Source: Desulfovibrio desulfuricans (GTDB taxonomy: Bacteria > Desulfobacterota > Desulfovibrionia > Desulfovibrionales > Desulfovibrionaceae). From it: a DNA stretch of 64,000 bases. Made by a program: the position numbers and the translations under genes. Positions 17,983 to 28,080 of the stretch are shown piece by piece. How positions within the stretch are numbered: position 1 is the first letter of the stretch; the number at the start of each line of letters is the position of its first letter. Below the pieces are notes generated by a model, which ran no database searches, was not told the origin of the DNA, and worked only from the letters and a program-made list of their open reading frames with translations. The stretch is from assembly GCA_015062205.1 (NCBI GenBank), contig SUVB01000007.1, positions 1-64,000 of the forward strand. Reading direction: 5' to 3'.

Positions 17983-19197
17983 ATGCCGTTGTGCAGCATT
18001 GATGAGGCCCTTGCCGACATCAAACAGGGCAAGATGATCATTCTGGTGGATGATGAGGAAAGGGAGAACGAGGGCGACCTGACCATGGCCGCCGAACATG
18101 TGACTCCGGAAGCCGTCAATTTCATGGCCCGCTTCGGGCGCGGACTCATTTGCCTGCCGATGGCCCCGGAACTCGTTGACCGCCTGCAACTGCCCCTCAT
18201 GACGCAGCGCAACGGCTCACGTTTCGGCACCAATTTCACCATTTCCATTGAAGCCCGCGAAGGGGTGACCACCGGCATCTCCGCCGCAGACCGCGCCGCG
18301 ACCATCAGGGCGGCCGTGGCCGACAACGCGCGGCCCGACGATCTGGTGACGCCGGGGCATGTGTTTCCGCTGCGGGCCAAGGCGGGCGGCGTGCTCTCAC
18401 GCACCGGGCAGACCGAGGGCGGCGTGGATCTGGCCCGCTTGGCGGGGCTGAAACCTGCCGCCGTCATTTGCGAAATCATGCGCGAGGACGGTTCCATGGC
18501 CCGCATGCCCGATCTGGAAGCCTTTGCGGAGGAACACGGGCTCAAGATTGCCGCAGTCAAGGACATTATCCGCTACCGGCTGGACCGGGGGCAGGTTTCC
18601 GTGCGGCGCGTGGCCGAGGCGCACCTGCCCACGCGCTTCGGCGACTTCCGGGTCATTGCCTATGAGAATGAGAATGAACCGCGGACGCACCTGGCGCTCA
18701 TCAAGGGCGACCTTTCCACGCCGGAACCCATATTGACGCGCATCCACAGCGAATGCCTCACGGGCGACGCGCTGGGCTCCCTGCGCTGCGACTGCGGCGG
18801 TCAGCTGGGCGCGGCCCTGCGCCAGATCGAAAAGGAAGGGCGCGGCGCGCTCCTGTACATGCGGCAGGAGGGGCGCGGCATCGGCCTTGCCAACAAGATC
18901 AGGGCCTACGCCCTGCAGGATCAGGGCTACGACACAGTGGAGGCCAACCGCAAGCTGGGCTTCCCGCCGGATCTGCGCGATTACGGCACAGGCGCGCAGA
19001 TGCTTGTGGACCTCGGCATTCACAAAATACGCCTGCTGACCAACAACCCCAAGAAAATCGTGGGTCTCTCGGGCTACGGCATCGAGATTGTGGAGCGCGT
19101 GCCCATCGAAATTGAGGCGTGCCCTGAAAATGAGCACTATTTGCGTACCAAGAAGGAGAAAATGGCGCATATGCTGTCATGCGCGCATTTGCGCTAG
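17983..19197 (+). CDS. ribBA: Bifunctional 3,4-dihydroxy-2-butanone-4-phosphate synthase / GTP cyclohydrolase II
   Basis: 404 residues. The first half is Rib[19 protein letters not shown] with the acidic metal/substrate residues, and the TGISAADRA motif. The second half is RibA with the zinc cysteines C258, C269 and C271 ([15 protein letters not shown]) and the RQEGRGIGL motif, so both active sites look complete. It makes the two precursors of riboflavin from ribulose 5-phosphate and GTP. The ATG at 17983 has AAGGAAG upstream and starts the family alignment; the frame is open further upstream but overlaps the TauE gene. The rest of the rib pathway is not in the window. Confidence 0.95.
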   Translation: MPLCSIDEALADIKQGKMIILVDDEERENEGDLTMAAEHVTPEAVNFMARFGRGLICLPMAPELVDRLQLPLMTQRNGSRFGTNFTISIEAREGVTTGISAADRAATIRAAVADNARPDDLVTPGHVFPLRAKAGGVLSRTGQTEGGVDLARLAGLKPAAVICEIMREDGSMARMPDLEAFAEEHGLKIAAVKDIIRYRLDRGQVSVRRVAEAHLPTRFGDFRVIAYENENEPRTHLALIKGDLSTPEPILTRIHSECLTGDALGSLRCDCGGQLGAALRQIEKEGRGALLYMRQEGRGIGLANKIRAYALQDQGYDTVEANRKLGFPPDLRDYGTGAQMLVDLGIHKIRLLTNNPKKIVGLSGYGIEIVERVPIEIEACPENEHYLRTKKEKMAHMLSCAHLR

Positions 19198-19221
19198 GCG
19201 GGGCGCCCGCTGCACCTGCAG

Positions 19222-19246
19222 GCCCGTGTTCCGCGCGGGCTTTTTT
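19222..19246 (+). terminator. ribBA terminator
   Basis: GCCCG (19222-19226) pairs with CGGGC (19236-19240), followed directly by six T residues. Confidence 0.7.
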
Positions 19247-19326
19247 GTCGTCCGGCGGCCGCGGCTGCATCCTCGGGAACTGCATGATTGTATAATTGTG
19301 ATACCAAATTTTTCCGGCTGCTCCCC

Positions 19327-19355
19327 TAGGCAAAGGTGGCAAATCCGGCTATAGT
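19327..19355 (+). promoter_or_regulatory. Candidate promoter of the lactate operon
   Basis: TAGGCA (19327-19332) and TATAGT (19350-19355) are 17 bases apart, giving a leader of about 105 bases before glcD. A second TATAAT at 19291-19296 lacks a good -35 and may be activator-dependent. I looked for a sigma-54 -24/-12 pair here and found none with correct spacing. Confidence 0.45.
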
Positions 19356-19468
19356 TGCTGAAGATTGAAAAAGTTTCTAGAGGCATACCTGTAATTGTTT
19401 GCAATCCACGGCAGGCAGGGGCGCGACGCCCCGCCGGACCCTTCGGGAATGACCGGTAAGGAGGCTCT

Positions 19469-20854
19469 ATGGCAAGCCAAGCGTTGATCAAGGATTTTGA
19501 GGAGTTGCTCGGCAAGGAAAATGTGTTCAGTTCTGAAGCTGACCGCATGAGCTATTCCTATGACTCGGCGGTGCTGCCGCCGGTCATGCCTTCGCTGGTG
19601 GTGCGCCCCACCACCAGAGAGCAGCTCGCCGCATGTGTGAAAAAGCTGTATGACAACGGCATCCCCATGACGGTGCGCGGTTCGGGCACCAACCTTTCGG
19701 GCGGCACCATTCCCGACAAGTCCGACACGGTGGTCATCCTTACCACGGGGCTGAACCGCATTCTTGAAATCAACACCAACGATCTTTACGCCGTGGTCGA
19801 GCCGGGCGTCATCACTGCCCAGTTCGCCGCCGCCGTGGAAAAGAAGGGCCTGTTCTACCCGCCGGATCCCGGTTCCCAGGCCGTATCCACCCTGGCCGGC
19901 AACATCGCCGAGAACGCGGGCGGCCTGCGCGGCCTGAAATACGGCGTCACCAAGGACTACGTCATGGGCGTGGAGTTCATTGACGCCACGGGGGCCACGG
20001 TCAAATCCGGCTCGCGTACGGTGAAGTGCGTGACCGGCTACAACCTGGCGGGCCTCATTGCCCAGTCCGAGGGCACGCTGGGGATCATCAGCGAGGCCGT
20101 GCTCAAGCTGGTGCCGCCGCCCAAGGCCACCCGGGCCTGCATGGCCGTTTTTGCCGACATGCAGGACGCCGCCGACGCCGTGGCGGGCATCATTGCCGCC
20201 CATGTGGTGCCCTGTACGCTCGAATTCCTGGACAACAACACCATCGTGCGCGTGGACGATTACACCAAGGCCGGGCTGCCCCGTGACGCCGGGGCCATCC
20301 TGCTCATTGAGGTGGACGGCCATCCCGCTCAGGTGGAAGATGACGCCGCCGCCGTGGAGAAGGTGCTCAAGGAAAACAAGGCCACGGCCGTGCACATTCC
20401 CAAGGACGCGGAGGAGAAATTCAAACTTTGGGAAGCCCGCCGCGCGGCCCTGCCCGTGCTGGCCCGCTGCCGTCCCACCACGGTGCTGGAAGACGCCACC
20501 GTGCCGCGCTCGCAGATTCCCGCTATGGTCAAGGCCGTCAATGGCATCGCGGCCAAATATCGCCTGGAGGTGGGCACCTTCGGTCATGCCGGCGACGGCA
20601 ACCTGCACCCCACCTTCCTCTGCGACAAGCGCGACAAGGACGAGTTCAGCCGCGTGGAAGAAGCCATCGACGAGATGTTCGATGTGGCCATCAAGCTGCA
20701 CGGCACGCTTTCGGGCGAGCACGGCATCGGCACGGCCAAGGCCAAGTGGATGGAAAAGGAGACCTCGCGCGGCACCATACTGTTCTCGCAGCGCCTGCGC
20801 CGGGCCCTTGATCCCAAGGGGCTGCTGAATGCGACCAAACTGGTCGGCATCTAG
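19469..20854 (+). CDS. glcD: FAD-linked D-lactate/glycolate dehydrogenase subunit (GlcD type)
   Basis: 461 residues with strong ribosome site TAAGGAGG. The N-terminal half is an FAD_binding_4 domain (TVRGSGTNLSGGTIPDKSDTVVILT, AVVEPGVI, YPPDPGSQAVSTLAGNIAENAGG), and the C-terminal half is the FAD-oxidase C domain ending with GTFGHAGDGNLHPTF and SGEHGIGTAKAKWM. Such proteins oxidise D-lactate or glycolate and pass electrons to a GlcF-like Fe-S partner, encoded next. Position at the head of a lactate-permease operon favours D-lactate. No membrane segment is present, so it probably docks through its Fe-S partner. Confidence 0.93.
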   Translation: MASQALIKDFEELLGKENVFSSEADRMSYSYDSAVLPPVMPSLVVRPTTREQLAACVKKLYDNGIPMTVRGSGTNLSGGTIPDKSDTVVILTTGLNRILEINTNDLYAVVEPGVITAQFAAAVEKKGLFYPPDPGSQAVSTLAGNIAENAGGLRGLKYGVTKDYVMGVEFIDATGATVKSGSRTVKCVTGYNLAGLIAQSEGTLGIISEAVLKLVPPPKATRACMAVFADMQDAADAVAGIIAAHVVPCTLEFLDNNTIVRVDDYTKAGLPRDAGAILLIEVDGHPAQVEDDAAAVEKVLKENKATAVHIPKDAEEKFKLWEARRAALPVLARCRPTTVLEDATVPRSQIPAMVKAVNGIAAKYRLEVGTFGHAGDGNLHPTFLCDKRDKDEFSRVEEAIDEMFDVAIKLHGTLSGEHGIGTAKAKWMEKETSRGTILFSQRLRRALDPKGLLNATKLVGI

Positions 20855-21018
20855 GAGCGTGATTTCGGCCCCCGCCTGCCTGCGGCGACGCGCGGCGGGT
20901 GGGGGCGCGGCAGGGCGCACGCTGCCCCGCCCGCGTATTCAGGCCCTGATGTCAGGCTTGGGCGCGCCCCTTGGCCGCGCGCCGGAAAGAGACAATGCAA
21001 CCGCTCCAGGAGCGTTTC

Positions 21019-22314
21019 ATGAGTACATTGCATGAACTGGCCCAGCGCCTCATGACGCTGGACGACAGAATTACGGACTGCATGAAATGCGGCATGTGCC
21101 AAGCTGTGTGCCCCATGTTCGGCGCAACCGGCATGGAAGCCGATGTGGCGCGCGGCAAGCTGGCGCTCATTGACAATCTGGCCCATGAGATGCTGAAAGA
21201 CCCTGCCGCCGTGGCCGAAAAACTGGGCCGCTGTCTCTTGTGCGGCTCCTGTCAGGCGTCCTGCCCGCCTGGCGTCAAGATTACGGAAATCTTCATGGAG
21301 GCTCGGGAAATCGTCAATGAATTCCTTGGGCTGCATCCCGTGAAGAAGATGATCTTCCGCACGCTGCTGCCCACGCCCGGGCTGTTCAACTTCGCCATGC
21401 GCGTGGGCGCGCCCGTGCAGGGGCTGATGTTCCGCAAGAGCGGCGACGCACAGGGGACGGTATGCGCGCCCTTCCTTAATTTCATGCTGGGCGACAGGCA
21501 TATCCACCCCCTGGCCAAGACGCCGCTGCACGCCCGCTACGGCGCCATTGACGAACCGCGCGCCGCGGGCGGCATCAAGGTGGCCTTCTTCCCCGGCTGC
21601 GTGGGCGACAAGATGTATACCGAAATGGCCGAGGCGTGCCTGAAGGTGCTGCGTCACCACAACGTGGCCGTGTTCATGCCCAAGGGCCTGACCTGCTGCG
21701 GCATCCCGGCGCTTTCCTCCGGCGACGCCACGGGCATGCTCAAGCAGATGCGCGTCAATATCGCGGCCCTCAAGGACGGCGATTTCGACTATCTTCTCAC
21801 GCCCTGCGGCTCCTGTACGGCGACCATCAAGGAATTCTGGCCCCGTTATGCGGACCGCCTGGGCACGACCGAACAGCAGGCCGTGGCGTCTCTGGCCGCC
21901 AAGGCCATGGACATCAATGCCTTCCTTGTGGATGTGCTCAAGGTACAGGCGGCGGCACAGCCTTCCGGCGACGCCGTCAGCGTGACGTACCACGATTCCT
22001 GTCACCTCAAGAAATCCCTGGGCGTCGCCGCGCAGCCTCGCACGGTCATCAAGGCCAACCCTGCGTACAAGCTGACGGAAATGGCCGAGGCGGACCGCTG
22101 CTGCGGGTGCGGCGGTTCCTTTAACCTGTTCCATTACGACTTTTCCCGCAAGATCGGGCAGAGGAAACGCGACAATGTGGTCGCTTCCGGCGCCAAAATC
22201 GTGGCTGCGGGCTGCCCCGCCTGCATGATGCAGCTGGAGGACGTGCTGTCGCACAACCATGACACCGTGCGCGTCAAGCATACGGTGGAGCTGTACGCGG
22301 AAAGTTTGAACTGA
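21019..22314 (+). CDS. Fe-S electron-transfer subunit of lactate/glycolate dehydrogenase (GlcF-like)
   Basis: 431 residues. Two [4Fe-4S] motifs, CMKCGMCQAVCP and CLLCGSCQASCP, are followed by two CCG (heterodisulfide-reductase type) domains with FFPGCVGDKMYTEMAEAC...TCCGIP and YHDSCHLKKSLG...RCCGCGGSFN...GCPACMMQLE. It takes electrons from the GlcD flavin and passes them to the membrane or other carriers. The ATG at 21019 has CAGGAGC six bases upstream; an in-frame ATG at 20995 is possible and would add eight residues. Gene order after glcD matches the organic-acid-oxidation cluster known from Desulfovibrio. Confidence 0.92.
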   Translation: MSTLHELAQRLMTLDDRITDCMKCGMCQAVCPMFGATGMEADVARGKLALIDNLAHEMLKDPAAVAEKLGRCLLCGSCQASCPPGVKITEIFMEAREIVNEFLGLHPVKKMIFRTLLPTPGLFNFAMRVGAPVQGLMFRKSGDAQGTVCAPFLNFMLGDRHIHPLAKTPLHARYGAIDEPRAAGGIKVAFFPGCVGDKMYTEMAEACLKVLRHHNVAVFMPKGLTCCGIPALSSGDATGMLKQMRVNIAALKDGDFDYLLTPCGSCTATIKEFWPRYADRLGTTEQQAVASLAAKAMDINAFLVDVLKVQAAAQPSGDAVSVTYHDSCHLKKSLGVAAQPRTVIKANPAYKLTEMAEADRCCGCGGSFNLFHYDFSRKIGQRKRDNVVASGAKIVAAGCPACMMQLEDVLSHNHDTVRVKHTVELYAESLN

Positions 22315-22507
22315 ACGGTGTTCGGCGGGGACGGGCCTTGGCGCTGTCCGCATGGATGGGCTGGGGCCGCGCCCCGCGCAACGGTCGTGACGCCCGGCAG
22401 GGTTGCGGAACAATGCCGGGCCGTTGGAGCAAGCCCGCTTTGCGTTCTTGCAAAAGCAACGCAGACGCCGCCCAAAACGCAACACATGACAGAACCAAGG
22501 AGATCGT

Positions 22508-23134
22508 ATGACCCCTCAGGAACTGGTGGAAGGCTTTTCCGCCAAGGCTCAGGCCGTCAACGCCGTGGTGCAGGAAGTGCCCACCATGGCGGCGGCCCTG
22601 CAGTACGTGGTGGATGTGTGCGCCAACAAGGCCCCGGCCGAGATTCTGGCCGACGAGCCCGGCACCGAGAAAGGCCCACTTGGCCCCAACAAACAACCCA
22701 CGCGCGTACAGAAAATCGTGGCCGCGCCCCAGCTGGCCGAAGAGGATTTTGCCGTGCTGGCCAAGGCCTGCGAGGAAAAGGGCTTCCTCTGCCTGCGCGA
22801 AGGCGTGCGCAAATACCTGGCCGGCATTGATGTGGGCGTGGGCCTGGCCGAGTTGGGCGTGGCCGCCAGCGGCACCTGCCTGTGCAATACGGACAATGAG
22901 GATGTGCGCCTTTCGGGCATGATATCCGAAATTTCCGTCCTGCTGCTGAAAAAATCCGCCATCTATCCGGACCTGCCCGCCATTGCCGACAAGCTGCGCG
23001 AGCGCATGGGCCACGGCGACCCCACCTACACGACCTTCATCACCGGCCCCAGCCGCACCGCCGATATTGAGCGTGTGGCCGCCGTTGGCGTGCATGGACC
23101 GCTGGAACTGCACATCATCCTTCTGGAGGACTAA
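22508..23134 (+). CDS. lutC: LUD-domain lactate utilization protein (LutC/YkgG type)
   Basis: 208 residues with AAGGAGA upstream of the ATG. The LUD fold is recognised from VGVGLAELGVAASGTCLCNTDNEDVRLSGMI and the ending TFITGPSRTADIERVAAVGVHGPLELHIILLE. LutC works with LutA and LutB as a non-flavin L-lactate dehydrogenase. It sits three bases before the LutB/LutA-like fusion gene, so the two are almost certainly partners. Confidence 0.92.
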   Translation: MTPQELVEGFSAKAQAVNAVVQEVPTMAAALQYVVDVCANKAPAEILADEPGTEKGPLGPNKQPTRVQKIVAAPQLAEEDFAVLAKACEEKGFLCLREGVRKYLAGIDVGVGLAELGVAASGTCLCNTDNEDVRLSGMISEISVLLLKKSAIYPDLPAIADKLRERMGHGDPTYTTFITGPSRTADIERVAAVGVHGPLELHIILLED

Positions 23135-23137
23135 GCC

Positions 23138-25297
23138 ATGCATGACGCCCTTGTAAGCAAGTCGGGTTATCACAAGGAAATAGATCAGGCCCTGGACGAC
23201 GATTTCCTGCGCCGCACTCTGGACACCTTCGCCGTGGCCTATCGCGCCAACCGCGAGGCCGTGTTCAAGGATGTGGACGAAAAGGGCCTCATCAAGAAGG
23301 TGGCCGACGCCAAGGACTACGCCTGTCAGCACATGGAAGAGCTGTACAGCCGGTTCAAGGCCGAGGCCGAAAAGCGCGGCGTGCATGTGCACCGCGCCAA
23401 GGATGCGGCTGACGCCAACCGCATTATTGCGGACATTGCCAAGCAGAACAAAGTCAAACGGATCGTCAAATCCAAATCCATGACCGCTGAGGAAATCCAC
23501 CTCAATGACGCCCTGGAGAAAGAGGGCCTCATCGTGGACGAGACGGACCTCGGCGAATGGATCATCCAGCTGCGCCATGAAGGCCCCTCCCACATGGTCA
23601 TGCCCGCCATTCACCTTTCGCGCTATCAGGTGGCCGACGACTTTACCAAGGTCACGGGCGAGAAGCAGGACACGGACATCCAGCGCCTTGTGAAGGTGGC
23701 CCGGGTGCAGCTGCGCCGCAAGTTCATCGCGGCGGACATGGGCATCAGCGGCTGTAACTTCGCCATTGCCGAAAACGGCGCCGTGACCACCGTCACCAAC
23801 GAGGGCAACGCCCGCATGGTCACCACCCTGCCGCGCGTGCATGTGGTGCTGGCCGGTCTCGACAAGCTCATCACCAAGCTGGAGGAAGTGCTGGACGCCG
23901 TGCAGGTGCTGCCGCGCAACGCCACGGCCCAGCGCCTGACCTCCTATTTCACCCTGATGTGCGGGGCGGGGCAGTGCAACGCCGAGGGCAGCGACAACGG
24001 CCGCAAGATCATGCATGTGGTCTTTCTGGACAACGGCCGCACCGAAATCGCCAAGGATCCGCTGTTCAAGCAGATTTTCCGCTGCGTGCGCTGCGGCGCC
24101 TGCGCCAATGTCTGCCCCGTGTTCCGTCTGGTGGGCGGCCACAAGATGGGCTATGTCTACATCGGCTCCATCGGGCTGATTCTGACGTACTTCTTCCACG
24201 GCAAGGACCGCGCGCGCATTCTCTGCCAGAACTGCATCGGCTGTGAATCCTGCGCCAACGTCTGCTCCGGCGGCATTGAGCTGCCGCGCCTGATCCGCGA
24301 GATCCGCTCGCGCCTCAACGCCGAGCAGGGCTCGCCCATTGAGGGCAGCCTCATGAGCGCGGTGATGAAGAACCGCAAGATGTTCCACCGCCTCATGAAG
24401 TTTGCGAGCTTCTCCACCAAGCCCTTCACCGGCGGCACGAAGTTCATCCGGCATCTGCCCATGGCGCTGCTGGGCAAGCACGGCTACAAGGCCCTGCCCG
24501 CCCTGGCAAGCAAGCCCTTCCGCGACAAGTTTGCGGAAATCCAGCCGCATCCGCAGAATCCGAAACTGCGGGTGGCGCTCTTTGCCGGTTGCGCGCAGGA
24601 TTTCATCTATCCTGAGGAACTGGAGGCCGCCGTCAAGGTGCTGGCCGCCAGAAACGTGGCCGTGGACTTCCCCATGGAGCAGACCTGCTGCGGCCTGCCT
24701 CTGGAAATGATGGGGCAGCGCAAGACCTCCATCGAGGTGGCCAATCAGAACATGAACGCCTTCCGGGGCGGCAACTACGACTATATTGTCACGCTCTGCG
24801 CCAGCTGCGCCAGCCACCTCAAGCACGGCTACGCGGAGATTCTCGACGGCACACCCTCCATGCTGGAGGCGCAGGCTTTCGGGGCCAAGATCATTGATTT
24901 CAGTTCCTTCGTGCATGATGTGCTGGGCCTCAAGCCCGAGGACTTCAACAAGTCCGCGCAGAAGGTCACGTATCACGCCTCCTGCCATTTGTGCCGCAAG
25001 CTCAATGTGCACGAGGCCCCGCGTGAGCTTATCGCTGACGCGGCGGAGTATGTGCCCTGCGAGGAAGAAGAGGTCTGCTGCGGCTTCGGCGGAACCTATT
25101 CTGCCAAGTTCCCGGAAATCTCGGCGCAGATACTGGACAAGAAGCTGGAGCATGTGAAGGAAACCGGCGCCGACCGTCTGGTGGTGGACTGCCCCGGCTG
25201 CGTCATGCAGCTGCGCGGCGGCGCGGAAAAGAAGGGCATGAAGGTCAAGGTTGACCACATTGCCGAATTGCTGGCAGAGAACCTGAAAAAGAATTGA
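23138..25297 (+). CDS. Fused LutB-LutA-type L-lactate dehydrogenase Fe-S subunit
   Basis: 719 residues. The first 300 residues form a LUD domain (SKSMTAEEIHLNDALEKEGL, GISGCNFAIAENGAVTTVTNEGNARMV) followed by two [4Fe-4S] motifs near residues 316 (CVRCGACANVCP) and 363 (CQNCIGCESCANVC). The last 230 residues are two CCG domains (FAGCAQDFIYP...TCCGLP; YHASCHLCRKL...VCCGFGG...CPGCVMQLRG), which in Bacillus are the separate LutA protein. So LutB and LutA are one polypeptide, as in the Desulfovibrio organic-acid cluster. Together with LutC it should oxidise L-lactate to pyruvate in the cytoplasm. Confidence 0.92.
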   Translation: MHDALVSKSGYHKEIDQALDDDFLRRTLDTFAVAYRANREAVFKDVDEKGLIKKVADAKDYACQHMEELYSRFKAEAEKRGVHVHRAKDAADANRIIADIAKQNKVKRIVKSKSMTAEEIHLNDALEKEGLIVDETDLGEWIIQLRHEGPSHMVMPAIHLSRYQVADDFTKVTGEKQDTDIQRLVKVARVQLRRKFIAADMGISGCNFAIAENGAVTTVTNEGNARMVTTLPRVHVVLAGLDKLITKLEEVLDAVQVLPRNATAQRLTSYFTLMCGAGQCNAEGSDNGRKIMHVVFLDNGRTEIAKDPLFKQIFRCVRCGACANVCPVFRLVGGHKMGYVYIGSIGLILTYFFHGKDRARILCQNCIGCESCANVCSGGIELPRLIREIRSRLNAEQGSPIEGSLMSAVMKNRKMFHRLMKFASFSTKPFTGGTKFIRHLPMALLGKHGYKALPALASKPFRDKFAEIQPHPQNPKLRVALFAGCAQDFIYPEELEAAVKVLAARNVAVDFPMEQTCCGLPLEMMGQRKTSIEVANQNMNAFRGGNYDYIVTLCASCASHLKHGYAEILDGTPSMLEAQAFGAKIIDFSSFVHDVLGLKPEDFNKSAQKVTYHASCHLCRKLNVHEAPRELIADAAEYVPCEEEEVCCGFGGTYSAKFPEISAQILDKKLEHVKETGADRLVVDCPGCVMQLRGGAEKKGMKVKVDHIAELLAENLKKN

Positions 25298-25321
25298 CGC
25301 GGCGGCAGCTGCCGTACGTAA

Positions 25322-25347
25322 CGCGCCGGGCCGCAAGGCCCGGCGCG
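25322..25347 (+). repeat. Intercistronic hairpin with GCAA tetraloop
   Basis: CGCGCCGGGCC (25322-25332) pairs perfectly with GGCCCGGCGCG (25337-25347) around a GCAA tetraloop. There is no T-run. It lies between the dehydrogenase genes and the permease gene, where it could protect the upstream message or dampen transcription into lctP. Confidence 0.6.
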
Positions 25348-25497
25348 CGCCGCGCGGGGTGTGCGGCGCAGGCGTAGGCAGGGGCGGACGCAGCAATATC
25401 CGTGCCGGTCGGATCGGGGGCGACCGGCGGGGAAGCGCGCAGCGCTTTCGGCGGAAGGGTATATCCCCGGTCCAAGGCTCACGAAGGGAGGTCTTTT

Positions 25498-27171
25498 ATG
25501 TCCACTGGCATGCTTGCATTGCTTGCTATTGTTCCCATTCTTGTCGCGCTGGTCCTGATGGTCGGCCTGCGCTGGCCCTCCACCCGGGCCATGCCGCTGG
25601 CCTTCCTCACCGGCGCGGTTTTGGCCGTACTCGTGTGGAAAATGCCCCTCAATCATGTGGGCGCCCTGTTCCTCGAAGGCACGGTCAACGCCATCGGCGT
25701 GCTGATCATCGTCTTTGGCGCCATCCTCATCTACTACACCCTGCAGTACAGCGGCGCCATGGAGACCATCCAGGCCGGCATGACGAAAGTCAGCCCTGAC
25801 CGCCGGGTGCAGGCCATCATCGTGGGCTACATGTTCGGCGCCTTCATCGAGGGCGCGGCCGGCTTCGGCACGCCTGCGGCCCTGGCGGCCCCCCTGCTGC
25901 TGGGCCTGGGCTTCCCGCCCATCTGCGCGGCCGTGGTCTGCCTGGTGTTCAACTCCTTCCCCGTGACCTTCGGTGCGGTGGGCACGCCCATCATCGCCGG
26001 CTTCAAGAGCCTTGCCGTGCCTGCGGGCGTTGCTGACCAGCAAGCCCTTTTTGCCCTTATCGGTCAGAACGTCACCCTGATGCACGGTGCCATGATTTTC
26101 ATCCTCCCCATCTTCATGCTGGGCTTCATGACCCGCTTCTACGGCAAGAACAAGAGCTGGGCCGAGGGCTTCGCAGCGTGGAAGTACTGCATCATGGCGG
26201 GCATCATCTTTGCCATCCCCTACTATCTCATCGCTTGGCTGGCCGGCCCCGAAGTCCCCTCCTTGGTGGGCGGCCTTGTGGGCCTGGCAGTGCTGATCTC
26301 CCTGACCAAGAAGGGCGTGTGCGTGCCCAAGGGCAACTGGCAGTTTGCACCCCATGCTGAATGGAAGCCTTCTTGGACAGGGCAGATCGCCGCCAGCGAC
26401 GTGACCGAGTACAAGGAACACATGAGCCAGTTCATGGCCTGGCTGCCCTACATTCTCTGCGGCGCCATCCTGGTGGTCACGCGCGTGCCCGCCTTCGGCC
26501 TCAAGGGGCTCATGGCCGCCAACCCTGCCGCTACGTTTGCACTGCCCCAGCTTGTCGACGGCATCAAGCTCAGCGCGTCTATCAACCTGCTCTGGCTGCC
26601 CGGCACCATCCCCTTCGTGCTGGTAGCCCTGTTCACCATCCTGCTGCACAAGATGGACGGCGCGAAGGTGTCCGGCGCCTGGGGCACCACATGCCAGAAG
26701 ATGATTGCACCCACCATCGCCCTGATCGCCGCCGTGGCCTTGGTGTCCATCTTCAAGGGTTCTGCCCAGAATCCCGTGGGCTATGACTCCATGCCCCTGG
26801 CCATGGCCAAGGTGTGCGCCGCCGCCGCCGGATCCGCCTGGCCGGCCCTGGCTTCCTACATCGGCGGCCTGGGCGCGTTCATCACCGGTTCCAACACCGT
26901 GTCCGACATGCTGTTCGCCAACTTCCAGTGGGACGTAGCACAGCAGCTGCAATTTAACGTCAAGCAGTCCATCGCCGTCATTGCCGCGCAGGGCGCGGGC
27001 GGCGCCATGGGCAACATGATCTGCGTGCACAACATTGTGGCGGCCTGCGCTGTGACCGGACTCATCGGCCGCGAGGGCGACATCCTCAAGCAGACCATCT
27101 GGCCCTTCCTGCTCTACAGCATTCCTGTGGGCATTGTGGCCTCCATCCTCTGCTTCGGGGTGTACGCGTAA
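25498..27171 (+). CDS. lctP: L-lactate permease
   Basis: 557 residues, about 13 hydrophobic segments, the size of LctP/LldP. Conserved family stretches include [34 protein letters not shown], and [14 protein letters not shown] followed by [24 protein letters not shown]. It imports lactate (and possibly glycolate) with protons or sodium. The ATG at 25498 is preceded by AAGGGAGG; the frame is open upstream without a ribosome site. It ends the lactate operon and is followed by a very strong terminator. Confidence 0.95.
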   Translation: MSTGMLALLAIVPILVALVLMVGLRWPSTRAMPLAFLTGAVLAVLVWKMPLNHVGALFLEGTVNAIGVLIIVFGAILIYYTLQYSGAMETIQAGMTKVSPDRRVQAIIVGYMFGAFIEGAAGFGTPAALAAPLLLGLGFPPICAAVVCLVFNSFPVTFGAVGTPIIAGFKSLAVPAGVADQQALFALIGQNVTLMHGAMIFILPIFMLGFMTRFYGKNKSWAEGFAAWKYCIMAGIIFAIPYYLIAWLAGPEVPSLVGGLVGLAVLISLTKKGVCVPKGNWQFAPHAEWKPSWTGQIAASDVTEYKEHMSQFMAWLPYILCGAILVVTRVPAFGLKGLMAANPAATFALPQLVDGIKLSASINLLWLPGTIPFVLVALFTILLHKMDGAKVSGAWGTTCQKMIAPTIALIAAVALVSIFKGSAQNPVGYDSMPLAMAKVCAAAAGSAWPALASYIGGLGAFITGSNTVSDMLFANFQWDVAQQLQFNVKQSIAVIAAQGAGGAMGNMICVHNIVAACAVTGLIGREGDILKQTIWPFLLYSIPVGIVASILCFGVYA

Positions 27172-27195
27172 GGCCATCCCCCGCATAACGGCAAC

Positions 27196-27240
27196 CGCCC
27201 CCGGCGGCAGTCTGCAGACTGCCGCCGGGGGCGCTGTTTT
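27196..27240 (+). terminator. Strong terminator of the lactate operon
   Basis: A perfect 38-base palindrome, 27196-27214 against 27215-27233, followed by CTGTTTT. It lies 24 bases after the lctP stop. Confidence 0.85.
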
Positions 27241-27463
27241 GCGGACGTTCTGCAGGGCTGCCGCAGGGGCAGGACGCCTGCCGAGCAGAAATCGGGAAGG
27301 CAGGGGGCCGTCGGGGCGCGCATGCATTGCCGGTTGCAAAAAGCAGCGCGCTTGCTCCGGGAGCCCCGTTCACGGACAACAGGAACACATCCGGCAACGA
27401 ACCTGCCCGCGGCAGGCGGCCGGGAGTGGAGGCGGGCAGGTTGCCGCCGGAATCCGCAGAAGC

Positions 27464-27967
27464 CTACAGAAGCGTGGAAGGGCTCCGCCGGAAACGGCGA
27501 CGATGCGCAGGGAGGGCAGACCCCGGCAGATTTCTTGCCGCGTGTCCGGTTGCCGGAATCTGCATGCAGACCTTGCCTGAAGGGATGCATGACCAGTAAC
27601 ACCGGGAGACGAGCTTGTCGTCCCGCGCGTCCCATTCGCCGCAGGTTTCAAAGAATTGCAGAACCTGGAGTTCCGAAGGGGTGAGCCGGTGGTCCGCACA
27701 GGCCATCTGGCGCATGCGGATAAAGATGACGATGCATTCGAACAGGCAGAAGCAGTCATCGCAACACAGTCTGTCGCGATGCGCATAGGCGGCAAATTCC
27801 CTGTAAAAGGGGTTGTTTTTGTCGAGCAGAACGTCATATTCCGCGCCATGCGCCTGCAGGCACTGAAGGCCTGCATGGAAGTGCGCCATAAAGGGCGGCT
27901 GCACGTCCCGCAGGGAAGAGTTGGCGCAGATGTGCTGCACGCGGTCGAAATCTGCGGACGGGGGCAT
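27464..27967 (-). CDS. Cysteine-rich protein of unknown function
   Basis: 167 residues. I do not recognise the family. The ATG at 27967 has AGGAGG five bases upstream, which supports translation. The middle carries a cysteine cluster CC-x2-C-x-C-x3-C at residues 68-78, plus five or more other cysteines, which could bind metal or an Fe-S centre. The surrounding sequence (YREFAAYAHRDRL, LTPSELQVLQFFETCGEWD) is helical, and LTPSELQVLQFF resembles the start of a small DNA-binding helix pair, but that is weak. The last 30 residues are arginine-rich and may be poorly conserved. Unusually AT-rich DNA with a palindrome lies 140 bases upstream. Confidence 0.55.
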   Translation of the reverse strand: MPPSADFDRVQHICANSSLRDVQPPFMAHFHAGLQCLQAHGAEYDVLLDKNNPFYREFAAYAHRDRLCCDDCFCLFECIVIFIRMRQMACADHRLTPSELQVLQFFETCGEWDARDDKLVSRCYWSCIPSGKVCMQIPATGHAARNLPGSALPAHRRRFRRSPSTLL

Positions 27968-28080
27968 GAATCCTCCTGGCGGGCGGCCCGAACCGGTACA
28001 CGCCTTTGCTGGTGAACAATGTGACCTCTCTCGTCTCCGGTGACGCGAACGGGAAGAGCACTACGGGAGAATCGAGCAAC

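Noticed and set aside
19335-19365. Sigma-54 promoter before the lactate operon (TGGCA ... TTGCT)
   Set aside because: The two elements are 18 bases apart instead of the required 11, so they cannot form a -24/-12 promoter.
22274-25396. A 1040-codon open frame on the minus strand opposite the lactate genes
   Set aside because: It lies antisense to well-recognised lutC/lutB-A genes and has the His/Ala/Gly/Arg-rich composition expected of a GC-rich reverse frame; no domain is recognisable.
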